Assembly (NCBI GenBank): GCA_018873225.1
Contig: JAEILZ010000001.1
Location: 2,852,001-2,916,000 of the forward strand
From: [Phialemoniopsis] sp. UDSM-2020
Taxonomy: Eukaryota > Ascomycota > Sordariomycetes > Thyridiales > Thyridiaceae
Direction of reading: 5' to 3'
DNA length: 64,000 nucleotides
The stretch's first letter is position 1; each line of letters starts with the position of its first letter. Below, one piece after another: positions 47,001-57,168 of the stretch. Made by a program: the position numbers and the translations under genes. The notes under the pieces are model-generated. The model did not search any database. It was given only the letters and a program-made list of their open reading frames with translations, and was not told where the DNA came from.

Positions 47001-48110
47001 CACCCATCATGCCCAAGAACATGAAGAAACTCAAATTCCTAGATATTGATGTGACGGAATTCGCGCGACAGTTGACTATCATCGAGTCGAAGCTGTACAG
47101 CAAGATCAAGCCGACCGAGTGCTTGGGTAAGACTTGGCAGAAGAAGCCCGGCGATGGAGAGCCAGAACCGGCGCCCAATATCAAGGCCCTCATTCTTCAC
47201 TCGAACCAGATGACAAACTGGGTTGCCGAGATGATTCTTGCGCAGTCTGACGTCAAGAAGAGAGTGGTGGTAATCAAGCACTTCGTGGCTGTTGGAGATG
47301 TAAGAGCAGCCGAATTCTATGTTCCTTGATAGAGAGCGCCAATGGATGGAACTAACAATGCGAAACAGAAATGCCGAAGTCTGAACAACTTCTCAACCAT
47401 CACCTCCATCATCTCGGCATTCAGTACCGCGCCCATCGCGCGTCTCAAGCGGACATGGGACATGGTTCCTGCTAAGACGCAGGCCACCCTGGAGACGATG
47501 AGGAAGCTAATGGGCAGCACCAAGAACTTTGGCGACTACAGAGAAGCCCTACACGCGGCGAACCCACCGTGTATTCCATTCTTTGGTGGGTGTCTTTTTG
47601 TGCTAAATGCTGTCTGCCAAGACCAGAGATCTGACCGAACCTGCAGGCGTCTATTTGACCGATCTCACCTTCATCGAAGACGGTATCCCCTCAATTATCA
47701 AGAAGACAAACATGATCAATTTCGCCAAACGGGCCAAGACGGCCGAAGTCATTCGTGATGTCCAGCAATACCAGAACGTCGCCTATTCGCTTCAGCCCGT
47801 CTCGGAGCTCCAGGATTACATTATTAGCAACATGCAGGCCGCGGGCGACGTTCACGAGATGTACGACAAGTCGCTGCAGGTCGAGCCGCGTGAGCGCGAG
47901 GACGAGAAGATTGTCAGGTACTTGAAACTTCCTACTACCTCTCCTTTTGCAACTTCTGTACAGCAGTCATCCGCACTCTCAATGACTTGGATGTCATGAC
48001 GGGGAGGGGAGACAAGAAGATCAGTTCGAGAGCGAGTCATTGTTTCTTTGCAACGCTTACTCATATATGTGGTTTTAAATAGAGTGCTGGCCGAGTCGGG
48101 CTTCTTGTAA
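44049..48110 (+). CDS. Cdc25-type Ras guanine-nucleotide exchange factor
   Basis: A 1227-residue activator of Ras, acting at the membrane upstream of adenylate cyclase and MAPK signalling. Exons are 44049-44930, 45014-47299, 47369-47585, 47647-47917 and 48083-48110 (phases 0, 0, 1, 2). Domains: SH3 about 90-144 (YVRAMYDYEADD, GWWDGIINGVRGWFPSNYC), a WW-like segment about 200-230 (PDGRLFYYNTMTGES), a long helical middle, RasGEF-N from about 809 (LVEQLTRHDKLDSSFNNTFL, LLTYRSFTT), and catalytic RasGEF from about 970 (DIDVTEFARQLTIIESKLY, NFSTITSIISAF, LTFIEDGIPS). The final 28-base exon restores the fungal ending VLAESGFL; without splicing the 166-base last intron the frame ends at 47999 in unrelated sequence. 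A Gly/Pro-rich insertion sits inside the GEF domain. Confidence 0.95.
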
Positions 48111-49212
48111 GAAGCTATAGAACGAAAGCCGGGGGGTCCAAGACAGCTACTTCAGCTGCCTCGGCCCCCAACCGCACATGCGCCGCCGTACCCTGCTTTC
48201 AAGCCTCGTTTGCGAAACGTTATTTTGCATTTTCGCTCCTTCGCACGCCGACGCTATGCCGTCACGGTTGGGAATGTCAGGCTTTACACACGGCGGTTGT
48301 GCTTTATGCTTAATATGGATCTGACGCCTTATCATCCGTCAATCTCGCAACCTCGCCCCGACGGGGAACGGGGAGGCTTACGAATCGGTTCATATTTGAT
48401 GAGACATATGACGAAAGAATTTACGACAATGTGAAGGTGGAGGGGTGTTGAGAGGGGGGAAGTGTGACACCACGAACATATTATCTATCGACATCTTGTC
48501 ACCTTATTCTTTGATGGCACCTGAGACGACTAGTTCCGACATCGTGCTCAGATGTGACTGGCGAGAAGATGGCTCGCTGGCACCCTCGAGGGAATCTATT
48601 TGGTTATCAATGTTTGGTGTCGCAGCACTGGACCGGCAGGGTGGTGCGATGAAGGCAAGGAAAGCCGGAGCCGCGCCGCCTGCCTTGGCTTTATCGTGTC
48701 AGCAATGAGGTAGGCCACAATACTTGATCGCCTCCCAGTCTGGCTTGGGCATCAGACTGAGCCAGGCGTGGGAGCCGAGGGGCTAATTCGGAGCCCGAGC
48801 TGATCGACACTCGCGTGTCGCTGCATGCGAGGAAAGAGTCGGCCAAGCAAACACACTGCTAATTGAGGAAAAGAAGGATTGTCTATATTTTTCGGAAGGG
48901 ATTTCTACGGCATTCATCGTCGGTCATTTCAGGGTCATCTTCTTTGAGCTGGAGGATGTTTGGAGGCATTTCCTCTCTTTGTTCGCTTCGATGTGAGATA
49001 ATTCTAGAGAATATATTCTTTCGACGCTACTCAACGCAAGTGTCCAGTGTAACTCGCAAGGTTCATTCGAGTGGCATGCAGGTTCAGTCTCAGTGGCATT
49101 AATGCAGGCCGGAAAGAACGCAGTACATTGATTATACGGCTAACAGCTCCTCAGCTACTCGGCTGGTCGACCACGCCTCGAGCCAGCAGGACTACACCCG
49201 AGCCCCTTTGAC
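48111..49212. other. Convergent 3' intergenic region
   Basis: About 1.1 kb between the stops of the Ras-GEF and the minus-strand secreted-protein gene. No coding sequence is recognised. Confidence 0.5.
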
Positions 49213-50006
49213 TCAAGCGTACGCATCCACGACGGGCGTCGCCCCGTTCCAGTCGATCGCCGCCAGGCTCAGCACGGTGCAGTTGTCGAGCCCCCGGTCC
49301 CCGTACCCCATGAGCTTGTGGAGGCTGTACTCGACACCACCACCGCCACCAGCCGCCGGGCACGCGAACCAGTAGTCGTGGTCGCTGCCGACCCAGGCGA
49401 AAGTGCCGGGAGCCTCGGTCGTGTAGTTGAAGGGCGGGACGACGCCGTAGGTCGCGGTGCCGTGGCCCCTGTGCACGAAGAGGGCGAACATGGCGCCGCC
49501 GGGCGTGGTGGTGGTGCGCGCCGAGGGCCGGTCGTACGAGAGGTGGCCGTTGAAGGTGTCTATGTAGACGCGCTGGTTGGCGCCCGAGGCCTGGAAGAGT
49601 AGTTAGCAGAAATCTCATTTCAGAGGTGTTGGCTAGTCTGTCTCGAACTTGCCAGAAACGCCTTGCCGTCGCCGTTGACCCACAGGACCGTCTCGGCGGT
49701 GGTGGTGTTGGCCCTCGACGGCGGCGGCGGTCTGCAGGAGGAGGAGGGGGAGCCGTACCCGCCGACGACGCAGGGCGTGCTGCTCGGGGCCGCGGCGCCG
49801 GCGGGCGAGAGCCAGAACGAGCCGTCGTGGGCGTTCATGACGTAGCCGGTCAGGCCTTCGCCGGTCAGGTACGGGGACTCGAAGGCCCGGACGGTGAAGA
49901 GGCGGACCGAGGTCGGGATGTCGACGGCTCTGCTCGCGAGGGGCTTGGCCGTGACAGCGGTACAGAGGCCGCAGAAGGCGAGGAACTTGGTATGGATGGC
50001 ACGCAT
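49213..50006 (-). CDS. Small secreted cysteine-containing protein, uncharacterised
   Basis: A 243-residue protein that I cannot assign to a family. Minus-strand exons are 50006-49653 and 49590-49213, joined in phase 0. The signal peptide is MRAIHTKFLAFCGLCTAVTA. The mature part has four Cys (CVVGG, SSSC, FACPAAG, DNCTVL), enough for two disulfides, and two N-glycosylation sequons (NTT and NYT). The C-terminal half has a beta-rich pattern with YIDTFNGHLSYD, MFALFVHRGHGTATYG, and a Gly-rich GGGGGVEYSLHK. The only donor that keeps both conserved-looking frames is GCAAGT, making a GC-AG intron at 49591-49652 with branch site GCTAAC and acceptor TTCCAG. Codon use is strongly GC-rich. It could be a cell-wall protein or an effector-like secreted protein; that is inference. 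Confidence 0.78.
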
Positions 50007-50987
50007 GGTGTCAGACTTGGGCTAACTTTTCTTTGGTTTCCAATATGCTCAGGCCCGCTCGACGGACAAGGCCATGATGCTGAGGCTTCATTATATAGCA
50101 CAAGCCAAGATTCATATACGAAACCGTCGGTCCATGGGCAGAGGAGATGAGACAAGCATGTCAGTACCCTTCAAATGAGTGTCTTCGCCTACTGCAGATA
50201 ATGTCCGGTCATGAGCGGAGAGGTCTCTCGTTTCCGCTGCATCCATCTCATCTCATGAGATGAGGTATGGGGAGGATCAGAGACCTGGTCGCGGAGTGAT
50301 AGCCATGCCTAGACAGCAGCCACTGATGGGCTTCATGACCGAGACATGGCGTCCAGCTCGGTAGGAGCGGTGGCAAGCAGCAATGCGAAGTCGCGGGGTT
50401 TCTGCTCAGCTTGCCGGATACCGAGGACGCCACGCATGTCAAATGAGGGCGACCTCACCATAATTAGACTATCTTGGTGTAACACATCCGAGGCAGACGA
50501 CAACCTCCCTTGCTTGCCCTGGGCCATTGACAAAGGCAAGATCGGTGTAATTTCTGGGGTCTGATGATGTTTCAATAAGCAAAGACTTTACATGAGCAAA
50601 TGTCGGCGGCGGCTTGGCGCAACCTTGCTTGTTTGGTGCGTGCAGTCATGATCATGAGCAATCTGATATCCGAAGCCGCCGAGCCTGATATGGAGCTGAA
50701 CAATATACAATTGTAAGAGTCGCTATCTGTGGCAATCCGAAGGTTTCCAGTAGACTCTCCCAACGCCAAACACCGTTTGATAAAGAGACCGCAGTCGTAA
50801 ATGGCTCCCATCGTTGATTCTCCCAAGGCCCTCATAGCATGTAATCAACGACTGCTATCAGAATAGTCCTCGTAGCGCCCAAGACGCGACCCGAAGATCA
50901 TGATGCGCCAGTGATGTCTGAGATGTACGACATCAAAATGTCCCCAGCTCGAGCTGAGCTGCACGAAAAAGCGGCCATTCATTGGCT
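50007..50987. other. Intergenic region
   Basis: About 1 kb holding the promoter of the secreted-protein gene and the 3' end of the Cwc21 gene. Only short unrelated frames are present. Confidence 0.5.
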
Positions 50988-51562
50988 TCAATCGCGGTCG
51001 TTGTCCTTTTGAGCTTCTTCCTCCAATGACTTCTTCAGCCTCTCCTCCTGCCGCCTCCAGTGGCCGCCTTCCTCGTAGTCCTTGCTGATCTTGAGCGCCC
51101 TTCGTAACCTCTCACTCTCCTTGATCTTGGCATCGGCCTGCTCGTGCACCTGGTGCATCTTGAAGTTCCTCCTCGGCTGCTCGCCCTTGCGCCCACCCTT
51201 GTCCATATCGGCAAGCAGCTTCTTTCGCAAGTCGTCGCATTGTGTCTCGATCTCGTCCTCGTCGACACTAGAGAACATAGCATATTAGTATAGGAACGAT
51301 CTGCGAAAGGTGGGGAAAAGTCCAATCCATACCCTTCATCCTCGAGGCGATCCCTGAGCTCGAAGACCTTGACCTCGACCTCGCGCTTGCGGTCATGCTC
51401 GAGAATCCCCTTGTCGGGTTGGCGCTGCCTGTGGCGCAGGCTGTCATAGTCCTTGGGGTAGGGCGCCGCCGACTCGCGAGGCTTGATGTGCGCCAGGTTG
51501 CGCTGGACGTAGCCCGAGGTGCCACTGCCGCGAGGCGTGGACAGGCCGACGTTGTCAGACAT
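50988..51562 (-). CDS. cwc21: Pre-mRNA splicing factor Cwc21 (cwf21 domain)
   Basis: A 169-residue spliceosome component of the NineTeen/Prp8 neighbourhood, orthologous to the N-terminal part of human SRRM2. Minus-strand exons are 51562-51333 and 51267-50988, phase 2. The N-terminus [20 protein letters not shown] is diagnostic for Cwc21 and fixes the start, although an open frame continues upstream to 51694. It continues NLAHIKPR and a basic region, then the cwf21 motif ([21 protein letters not shown] with [12 protein letters not shown]). The C-terminal 70 residues are a charged coiled coil ending QKDNDRD. It is divergent from the Cdc123 gene, with 466 bases between start codons. Confidence 0.94.
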
Positions 51563-52028
51563 GGTCCTTTTGCGCCGGTACAAAATTCGGAGAGGCTTCA
51601 AGCGCGGAGATTGTTTCAACGGTGAGTTAGGACTATGATGCGACTGGGCAGACTGTCGTCGTTGATGCTGTGAGTGATGATGAAAGGCGGTCACAGTTTA
51701 TCGGGCAGGATTAACTAGCGCTTGCTTATCAGTGACAACAGCGGCAGAAAAAAGTTGGTGGGGTTCGCAAGGTGCCTGTACGGAGGGTGGAGGGTGCCTT
51801 ACAGGGATCCATGGATTTGCCCCACGCTCAGAGTCGAGTCATCCATCGAGGTACCCTTTCAAGGTTCTCATAAAGTATATCAAAAGTCGCCTCTGACTCT
51901 ACAAGAGTTGGTATTTTTAAGGGCTCGAATCCTTCTCTTGATAATTCCAAGCACTGCAAATTGTCCTGTTTTCATACTCCAAACCTACCCCTCATATCTA
52001 CTTACAAAGTCTCCAGAGTCCATCCAAT
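51563..52028. promoter_or_regulatory. Compact bidirectional promoter, Cwc21 / Cdc123
   Basis: Only 466 bases separate two divergent essential-type genes, so both promoters and leaders share this interval. No TATA box is obvious; no coding sequence. Confidence 0.6.
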
Positions 52029-53363
52029 ATGCCTGCTCTGGACCACCAGCCGCCGCCACAGACTGGCAGCAGTGCCGATGCGGACGTAGAGATCACGTTC
52101 CCCCCTGTGACGCGAGACCACATATTGAACTGCTCGTACGATTCCTGGTTTCAAAAGTAAGTTGATCTCAAGCAAGCCGAGTCTCCACAACTGACTAATA
52201 CCGACTTCAGATATCGCACATCGTGCATCAAGTCACGTATCATCCCTCTTTCTCCAGAGTTCATAGAATACATCCGCGAGGATCGCATCATCCTCGCAGA
52301 TGACGATGAGCAGACCACGGAAGAGGACGATGACTGGGAGCCCACCGTCCCAAGCAGCAGCCATGCGAGGCCGGAGGTGCCGGAGTCCGACTCGGAAGAT
52401 GAGGCAGACGCACCTACCAGCCTGCCGCCGAACCAGCGGTTCCCAGAACTCCACCAGAAGATCAAGGACGAAATCAAGTCCCTAGGCGGCGCCGTGGCAC
52501 CCAAATTGAACTGGTCGTCGCCCAAGGACGCCGTCTGGATCTCGTCGCACCAAAACAGCATCAAGTGCACTTCTCCCAACGATATCTACCTACTCCTCAA
52601 AAGCTCCAGCTTTGTCAGCCACGACCTTGAACACGCTTTCGACGGATGCGCCACTACCTCGCAGCCGCCGCGGACGGCGTCCGGTCTGGGTTACAACCCG
52701 GTGCTCGTTCTGCGGTCCTTCTTCCACCCCCACCCAGGACTCGAGTTCAGGTGTTTCGTCAAGCACCGAAACCTTATCGCGGTCACGCAGCGCGATCTGA
52801 ATCACTATCCTTTCCTCGATAGTCTGCGGCCTATGATCGTCTCACGCATCCGGGAGCTATTCGACAACAAGCTGCGTTTCACCTTCCCCGACCCATCGTT
52901 CGCTTTTGACGTCTACATCTCCGGCGTCAACGATGACGAGGGTTCATTCCGACTGTCAAAAGCCCGACTCATTGATATCAATCCTTGGGCTCCACGGACC
53001 GATACTCTGCTTTTCGGGTGGCAGGAGCTACTTGATATACGGGTGCCACAGCCCATTCTAGGCGGACTGGGGAGCGACAGCGCACAGGATGCGCCGAGCA
53101 ATACCGAGGATGAGGAGACGACGGATGATGACGAGGCCGATGAATATGTGCCCGAGTTGCGGCTCGTAGAGCACGATGACCCAGCCGCCTACAATTTCAG
53201 CTCGTCACAATACTCGGCTCATAAGCTGCCCAAGGACGTCGTCGACGCTGGTTCGGCCGGCGAAGGCGGTCTCAGAGAGTTTTTACAGCAATGGCAGCAG
53301 GTCGTAGGGGGCACAGAGCCAGCTGGGGATTGGGCGGCAAGTGAAGATGGACGGGAAACTTAG
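52029..53363 (+). CDS. cdc123: Cdc123/D123, eIF2 assembly factor (ATP-grasp)
   Basis: A 426-residue cytosolic chaperone that joins eIF2 gamma with eIF2 alpha, needed for translation initiation. Exons are 52029-52156 and 52211-53363, phase 2. Family blocks in order: CSYDSWFQKYRTSCIKSRII and PLSPEFIEYIRED near the N-terminus, an acidic insert, LNWSSPKDAVWI, LVLRSFFHPHPGLEFRCFV, AVTQRDLNHYPFL, FAFDVYISG, and LIDINPWAPRTDTLLFGWQEL (metal and ATP site of the grasp fold, Asp-x-Asn). After the core there is an acidic EDEETTDDDEADE run and a variable tail ending FLQQWQQV. It ends only 75 bases from the stop of the opposing DUF4419 gene, so the transcripts almost certainly overlap. Confidence 0.96.
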
Positions 53364-53438
53364 GATAGAGGTGGAAATTAAAGCCAGCACTTTCCCAGAA
53401 GTGGTCATGTATTATATCAGAAACAGCCAGAAACGATC

Positions 53439-54674
53439 TTAAACCATGTACATAAACCAGCCACTTTGAGGCTGTAGGGTATCATATCCATGCCAACGGC
53501 CCTTTCCCACCTTTGGTCTCTGCCCCTCCTTACTATGCTGTATTGCACGTCCATCTTTCCTGTCTTCTGAACACTTGAGTTGAAACCCCACTGAGCCAGC
53601 TATCATCTCTGTCTGCACAGGCGTTCCCTCGTCCAGGAGCACAACCGGAACGATAGAGAAACCCATAGGTACGCTGCCTCGAGAAATCCTTGCGCCACCA
53701 TCCTCCTGGTGTAGGCATCGGCCGTCCTCGTCCCAATAACAGAAAGCCGTGATCCAGCCCGAATATTCGGTAACACCGCTTCCGTTTGGTTCATGCTCGC
53801 AGCAGACTCCCTGCCAAAACCTCCGAGCTCGCTCCCCCGACGGGTCCCGGAAGCTCTCTAAGAAGCCATCGAGCACGGGTCCCAACACGCGCCGGTGCCA
53901 CGCGGCGGCTGCGGTACCAAATTGACCACCACCTAGACGCTCGGAACACCTTGCTCGGATGAGTGCCCAGTCATCCGCTTCACCCAGGAGAGTGACATGG
54001 GGAATACCGCAACGAGTACCCCAGGAATATGTGAAGAAGCGCTGCGCTGCACCCATCAACAGGATAGCGGCAACGGCCTGGTCAGCACGCTCTGTCGTGG
54101 TGAAGGCAGGTAAAAACCAATCTCGGAGCTCCGGCTCCCGTAATTCGGAGGCAAGCAATTTAGTCATATGCATGGCCATTGCTCCATGATCGAGGCCATC
54201 CTTTAGAGTTACATCGATATGCAAAGATTTCTTAGCAGGTTGTTTTGACGCAGATTCGTCGGCATCGACATTGTTGAACAGGTTGGCACATATACTCGCA
54301 TCCGCCTTGAGGTGAGTACCTAGTTGAGATAGGATGGCAAACCAGACATCTTCTGGCCGGATAAGGAGATTATGATGGTTATTATATGCCTCTATACAAG
54401 AGTGTACAAGGCCATTCTTAGTAGCGAAAACCACTGATGAATTGCTGTCGTTCGGTGCGGAAAGGCCGGATTTCAGCGAGCCTGCAAAGGAGCTCTGAAG
54501 GAGTTTCCGGGGGCGCGGTTGCGAGGAGGAATAACCTCCAGAGTCGGCATATCGATCGTTACTGAGCGTACTTCGCAGTAATTGTTCAGGAGATGACACC
54601 TCAGTGAATCTTGAAGATCGGTCCCGGCCCCAGGACTCAGCGACATGGTTAGACGGCTGTACAGTGACAGGCAT
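53439..54674 (-). CDS. DUF4419-family protein
   Basis: A single-exon 411-residue protein of the fungal/bacterial DUF4419 family, function unknown. The first ~75 residues are Ser/Arg-rich and variable. The domain starts near VVFATKNGLVHSCIEAYN and contains the family signatures NHHNLLIRPEDVWFAILSQL, YSWGTRCGIPHVTLLGE, DWALIRAR, FWQGVC, and YSGWITAFCYWDEDG, then ends SVPMGFSIVPVVLLDEG. No signal peptide or membrane helix is seen. The last codons overlap the probable 3' UTR of the convergent Cdc123 gene. Confidence 0.9.
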   Translation of the reverse strand: MPVTVQPSNHVAESWGRDRSSRFTEVSSPEQLLRSTLSNDRYADSGGYSSSQPRPRKLLQSSFAGSLKSGLSAPNDSNSSVVFATKNGLVHSCIEAYNNHHNLLIRPEDVWFAILSQLGTHLKADASICANLFNNVDADESASKQPAKKSLHIDVTLKDGLDHGAMAMHMTKLLASELREPELRDWFLPAFTTTERADQAVAAILLMGAAQRFFTYSWGTRCGIPHVTLLGEADDWALIRARCSERLGGGQFGTAAAAWHRRVLGPVLDGFLESFRDPSGERARRFWQGVCCEHEPNGSGVTEYSGWITAFCYWDEDGRCLHQEDGGARISRGSVPMGFSIVPVVLLDEGTPVQTEMIAGSVGFQLKCSEDRKDGRAIQHSKEGQRPKVGKGRWHGYDTLQPQSGWFMYMV

Positions 54675-55832
54675 CGTTACACCAGCGCTTGCTTCTCGTT
54701 CAGCGAGATTGACGAGGCGAATTCATGGCTTTAACAGTAGGCCGAAGCCGCTTTCGAGATAGACTATTAAAGGAAATCGAAGGATTCGTGAAAATCTGGG
54801 GGACATGTCACTCTAACGAAGGGCGCGTCGGTCGACTCATCGACACCCACTCGGAGGTCAATCGGGCAATTGGCCTCCGGTGACAGTCGTCACAGGCGGC
54901 ACTAGACCCCATCTCGTTCACCGAGACCCGCTTTGGCTTTCGGCGGCTGTTGTGCATGGGCATGCCAGCCCACCGATCCGGATGGGTGGCTCGCCCCGGT
55001 ATGGAGCGCCAAGTTGGATATAATTGGCAAGCTGCCGGTGTCGAGCCCAGCGGGTGACATTTGTTCATCTGTCAAGTCTTGCAAATCAAGAGGTGGATCT
55101 GCGGATTTCGGCCTGCTTGTGTACATATGACTGACTGTTGGTTGATGAGGGACACGAGCGGATACGACGCTTGAAATCTGATATCAGACCACTAAAACAC
55201 TGACCTGTGGAATCTTCGGGATCTATCTGCAATAGACAAATAGTGGCCGGCATCGGGATGACGAGATATAGGATTGTTCAGGACAAGAGATAAGATGGGA
55301 GAAAAGTTACCCTACAGAGAAACGGAAGGATGAAGATAGAGGAGGCTTAGGGAAACGGGAACAAGCACTCGCTTGAGGAAATGACTCTGACCTTGGCAAT
55401 ATGGAAACATATCTCCCTGAAAAGAAAGTACCGAAGGACAACGACTCCTTGATACATCGAATCATCATTCAACTCGAGTGAAGATGAAGTCTCATGAAGC
55501 ACATTGAAGACTCACAGCTTCTCGACAATGAGTAAATCTAGGCTGTGGCCCGTGCGCGCGGGACCCGCTCCAGGGCCGCCCCTGCCGAAACGCTACGCTA
55601 CCAATTGGCAAATCACCTGCAGTTCCTCCCCAATTCTGACAAGGCCGAAAAAGTAAACAAGAACAACGACATTGGGAGAAAAAAAGACACACAACAGACA
55701 GCTGCCGCCAGCTGGAACAAGCCACCACCGCATCGACCCCCCCGGCCGACCTATCATCAAGAGCAAAGCTTTCTCTTCTTGTCTTTTTCTCCGACCCATT
55801 GGGGAACGTGGGATTGTCCTCTTCTTCCCGCC
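54675..55832. promoter_or_regulatory. Divergent intergenic region, DUF4419 / DUF3716 genes
   Basis: About 1.2 kb between two divergent starts. An open frame in phase with the DUF3716 gene reaches back to 55545, but its translation lacks conserved sequence and I treat it as leader. No other gene is seen. Confidence 0.5.
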
Positions 55833-57168
55833 ATGACGGGCGCGATGCGACCCATGCGCGGTGGTCGCCCCAACAAAGTCACCAAGCCCGGCAGCACGGC
55901 GACCGCGCGCCGTCCGAGCCGTCAGTCCCTCGCCGCCGCAGCGTCGGCCATAGACCCGGACCTGACTGCCGGCGACGAAAACGCCCTTGTTGATGTCACC
56001 GATGATATGGAGCTGAAGCACGACGATGGCACAGACTTCACGACCGAGGGGGCTGACCTGGGCGGGGAGGATGACGTGATGGGCGACGCCGGCACCGGGG
56101 CCGACTTGGTGGACGACGACGCAGATGCAAGTGCCGCTGCGGCGGCCGCAGTACACGCAGCTGCAGCCGCCCAGAACCTCGACCTGAGCGCTGCAAACAT
56201 CCTCGCCAACGGCGGGGCTAATATCATGGGCGGCGATCACGGAGATGGCACCGACTCTGCGTATCCCGAGCCCACGTCGCAGCCAGGCCACGGCATGGAC
56301 TTTGCCGAGCCGATTCACCACCAACAGGATGAACAGCACCAGCCAGACCACTCACATCAGCATCACCAGCAAGACAACATGATGGCGAAAGCGACGGAGG
56401 AGGTGGCGCGCGACTGCGGCTATGGCAGCATTGTCGTGGAGAGCGCGCTGGCCAAGAGGCTTGCGCGCGAGCGAGGGCTGAGGCCAGCACAGCAACGACG
56501 ACCAGAACAGCAGCTGAACTTGGCACGGCGAAGCAATGTTGAGGCCCTGTTTGCACACATTGCAGGCGAGGAGGTGTCTGCGCCATGCAAGAACTGCCAC
56601 AAAGGACATGGCCCGTGGACGTCATGTGTAGTTGTTGATGGTCAGATGTGTGGAAGTTGTGCGAACTGTTGGTATAATGCCTCTGGCGCTCGGTGCTCTT
56701 TTCACGGTAGGCCCCTCCCGCACTTCTCCATCATCTGGGATATATTGCTAACTTGGGCTCGCAGAAACCCGCAACCCCCAACCGCAGCCCATCATGCATC
56801 CTCATGCGCATCTCGCTGCTCTTCCCCCAGCGGATGCCAACCCCTACGTCATCCCTCCTGCCCAAGCAATTGCATCTCAAGTGGCCAATGCGGGTGCGGT
56901 AGGGCAAGTCGGTTCTTCGTTCAACTTTGCGGCTGCTTTGGCGACCAATGATCCCATGGTCAGATTCACTGTCGAGCGAGCTATGGCAGAGGTGCGTGGT
57001 GCAGACCGTAAGTCGCGTCAGCTCATGCTGGTAGAGATCGCCGCAAAGCAACTGGCGCTGCATATGATTGAGTACGAGGAAATGGGAGGCAGCGGCCAGG
57101 ATGTGTCGCAGCACCAACAGCAGCACCAACAGCCGGCCCCCGATATGGGTGAAGAAGGCGGCGTCTGA
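55833..57168 (+). CDS. DUF3716-family cysteine-rich fungal protein
   Basis: A 425-residue, probably nuclear, fungal protein of unknown function. Exons are 55833-56706 and 56765-57168, phase 1. Residues 1-240 are acidic and low in complexity, with Ala, His and Gln runs. The conserved DUF3716 module (about 246-291) has the Cys pattern PCKNCHKGHGPWTSCVVV, CGSCANCWYN, then CSFH: seven Cys that look metal-binding. The second exon encodes a Pro-rich segment and a helical block (VRFTVERAMAEVRGADRKSR, QLALHMIEYEEM), ending in a His/Gln repeat. I chose the Met at 55833 because MTGAMRPMRGGRPNKV resembles a true basic N-terminus; the Met at 55545 would add 96 residues with no such signal. The role is unknown. 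Confidence 0.82.

Noticed and set aside
55545..55832. 96-codon N-terminal extension of the DUF3716 protein
   Set aside because: No conserved sequence and typical leader composition; cannot be excluded without transcripts.
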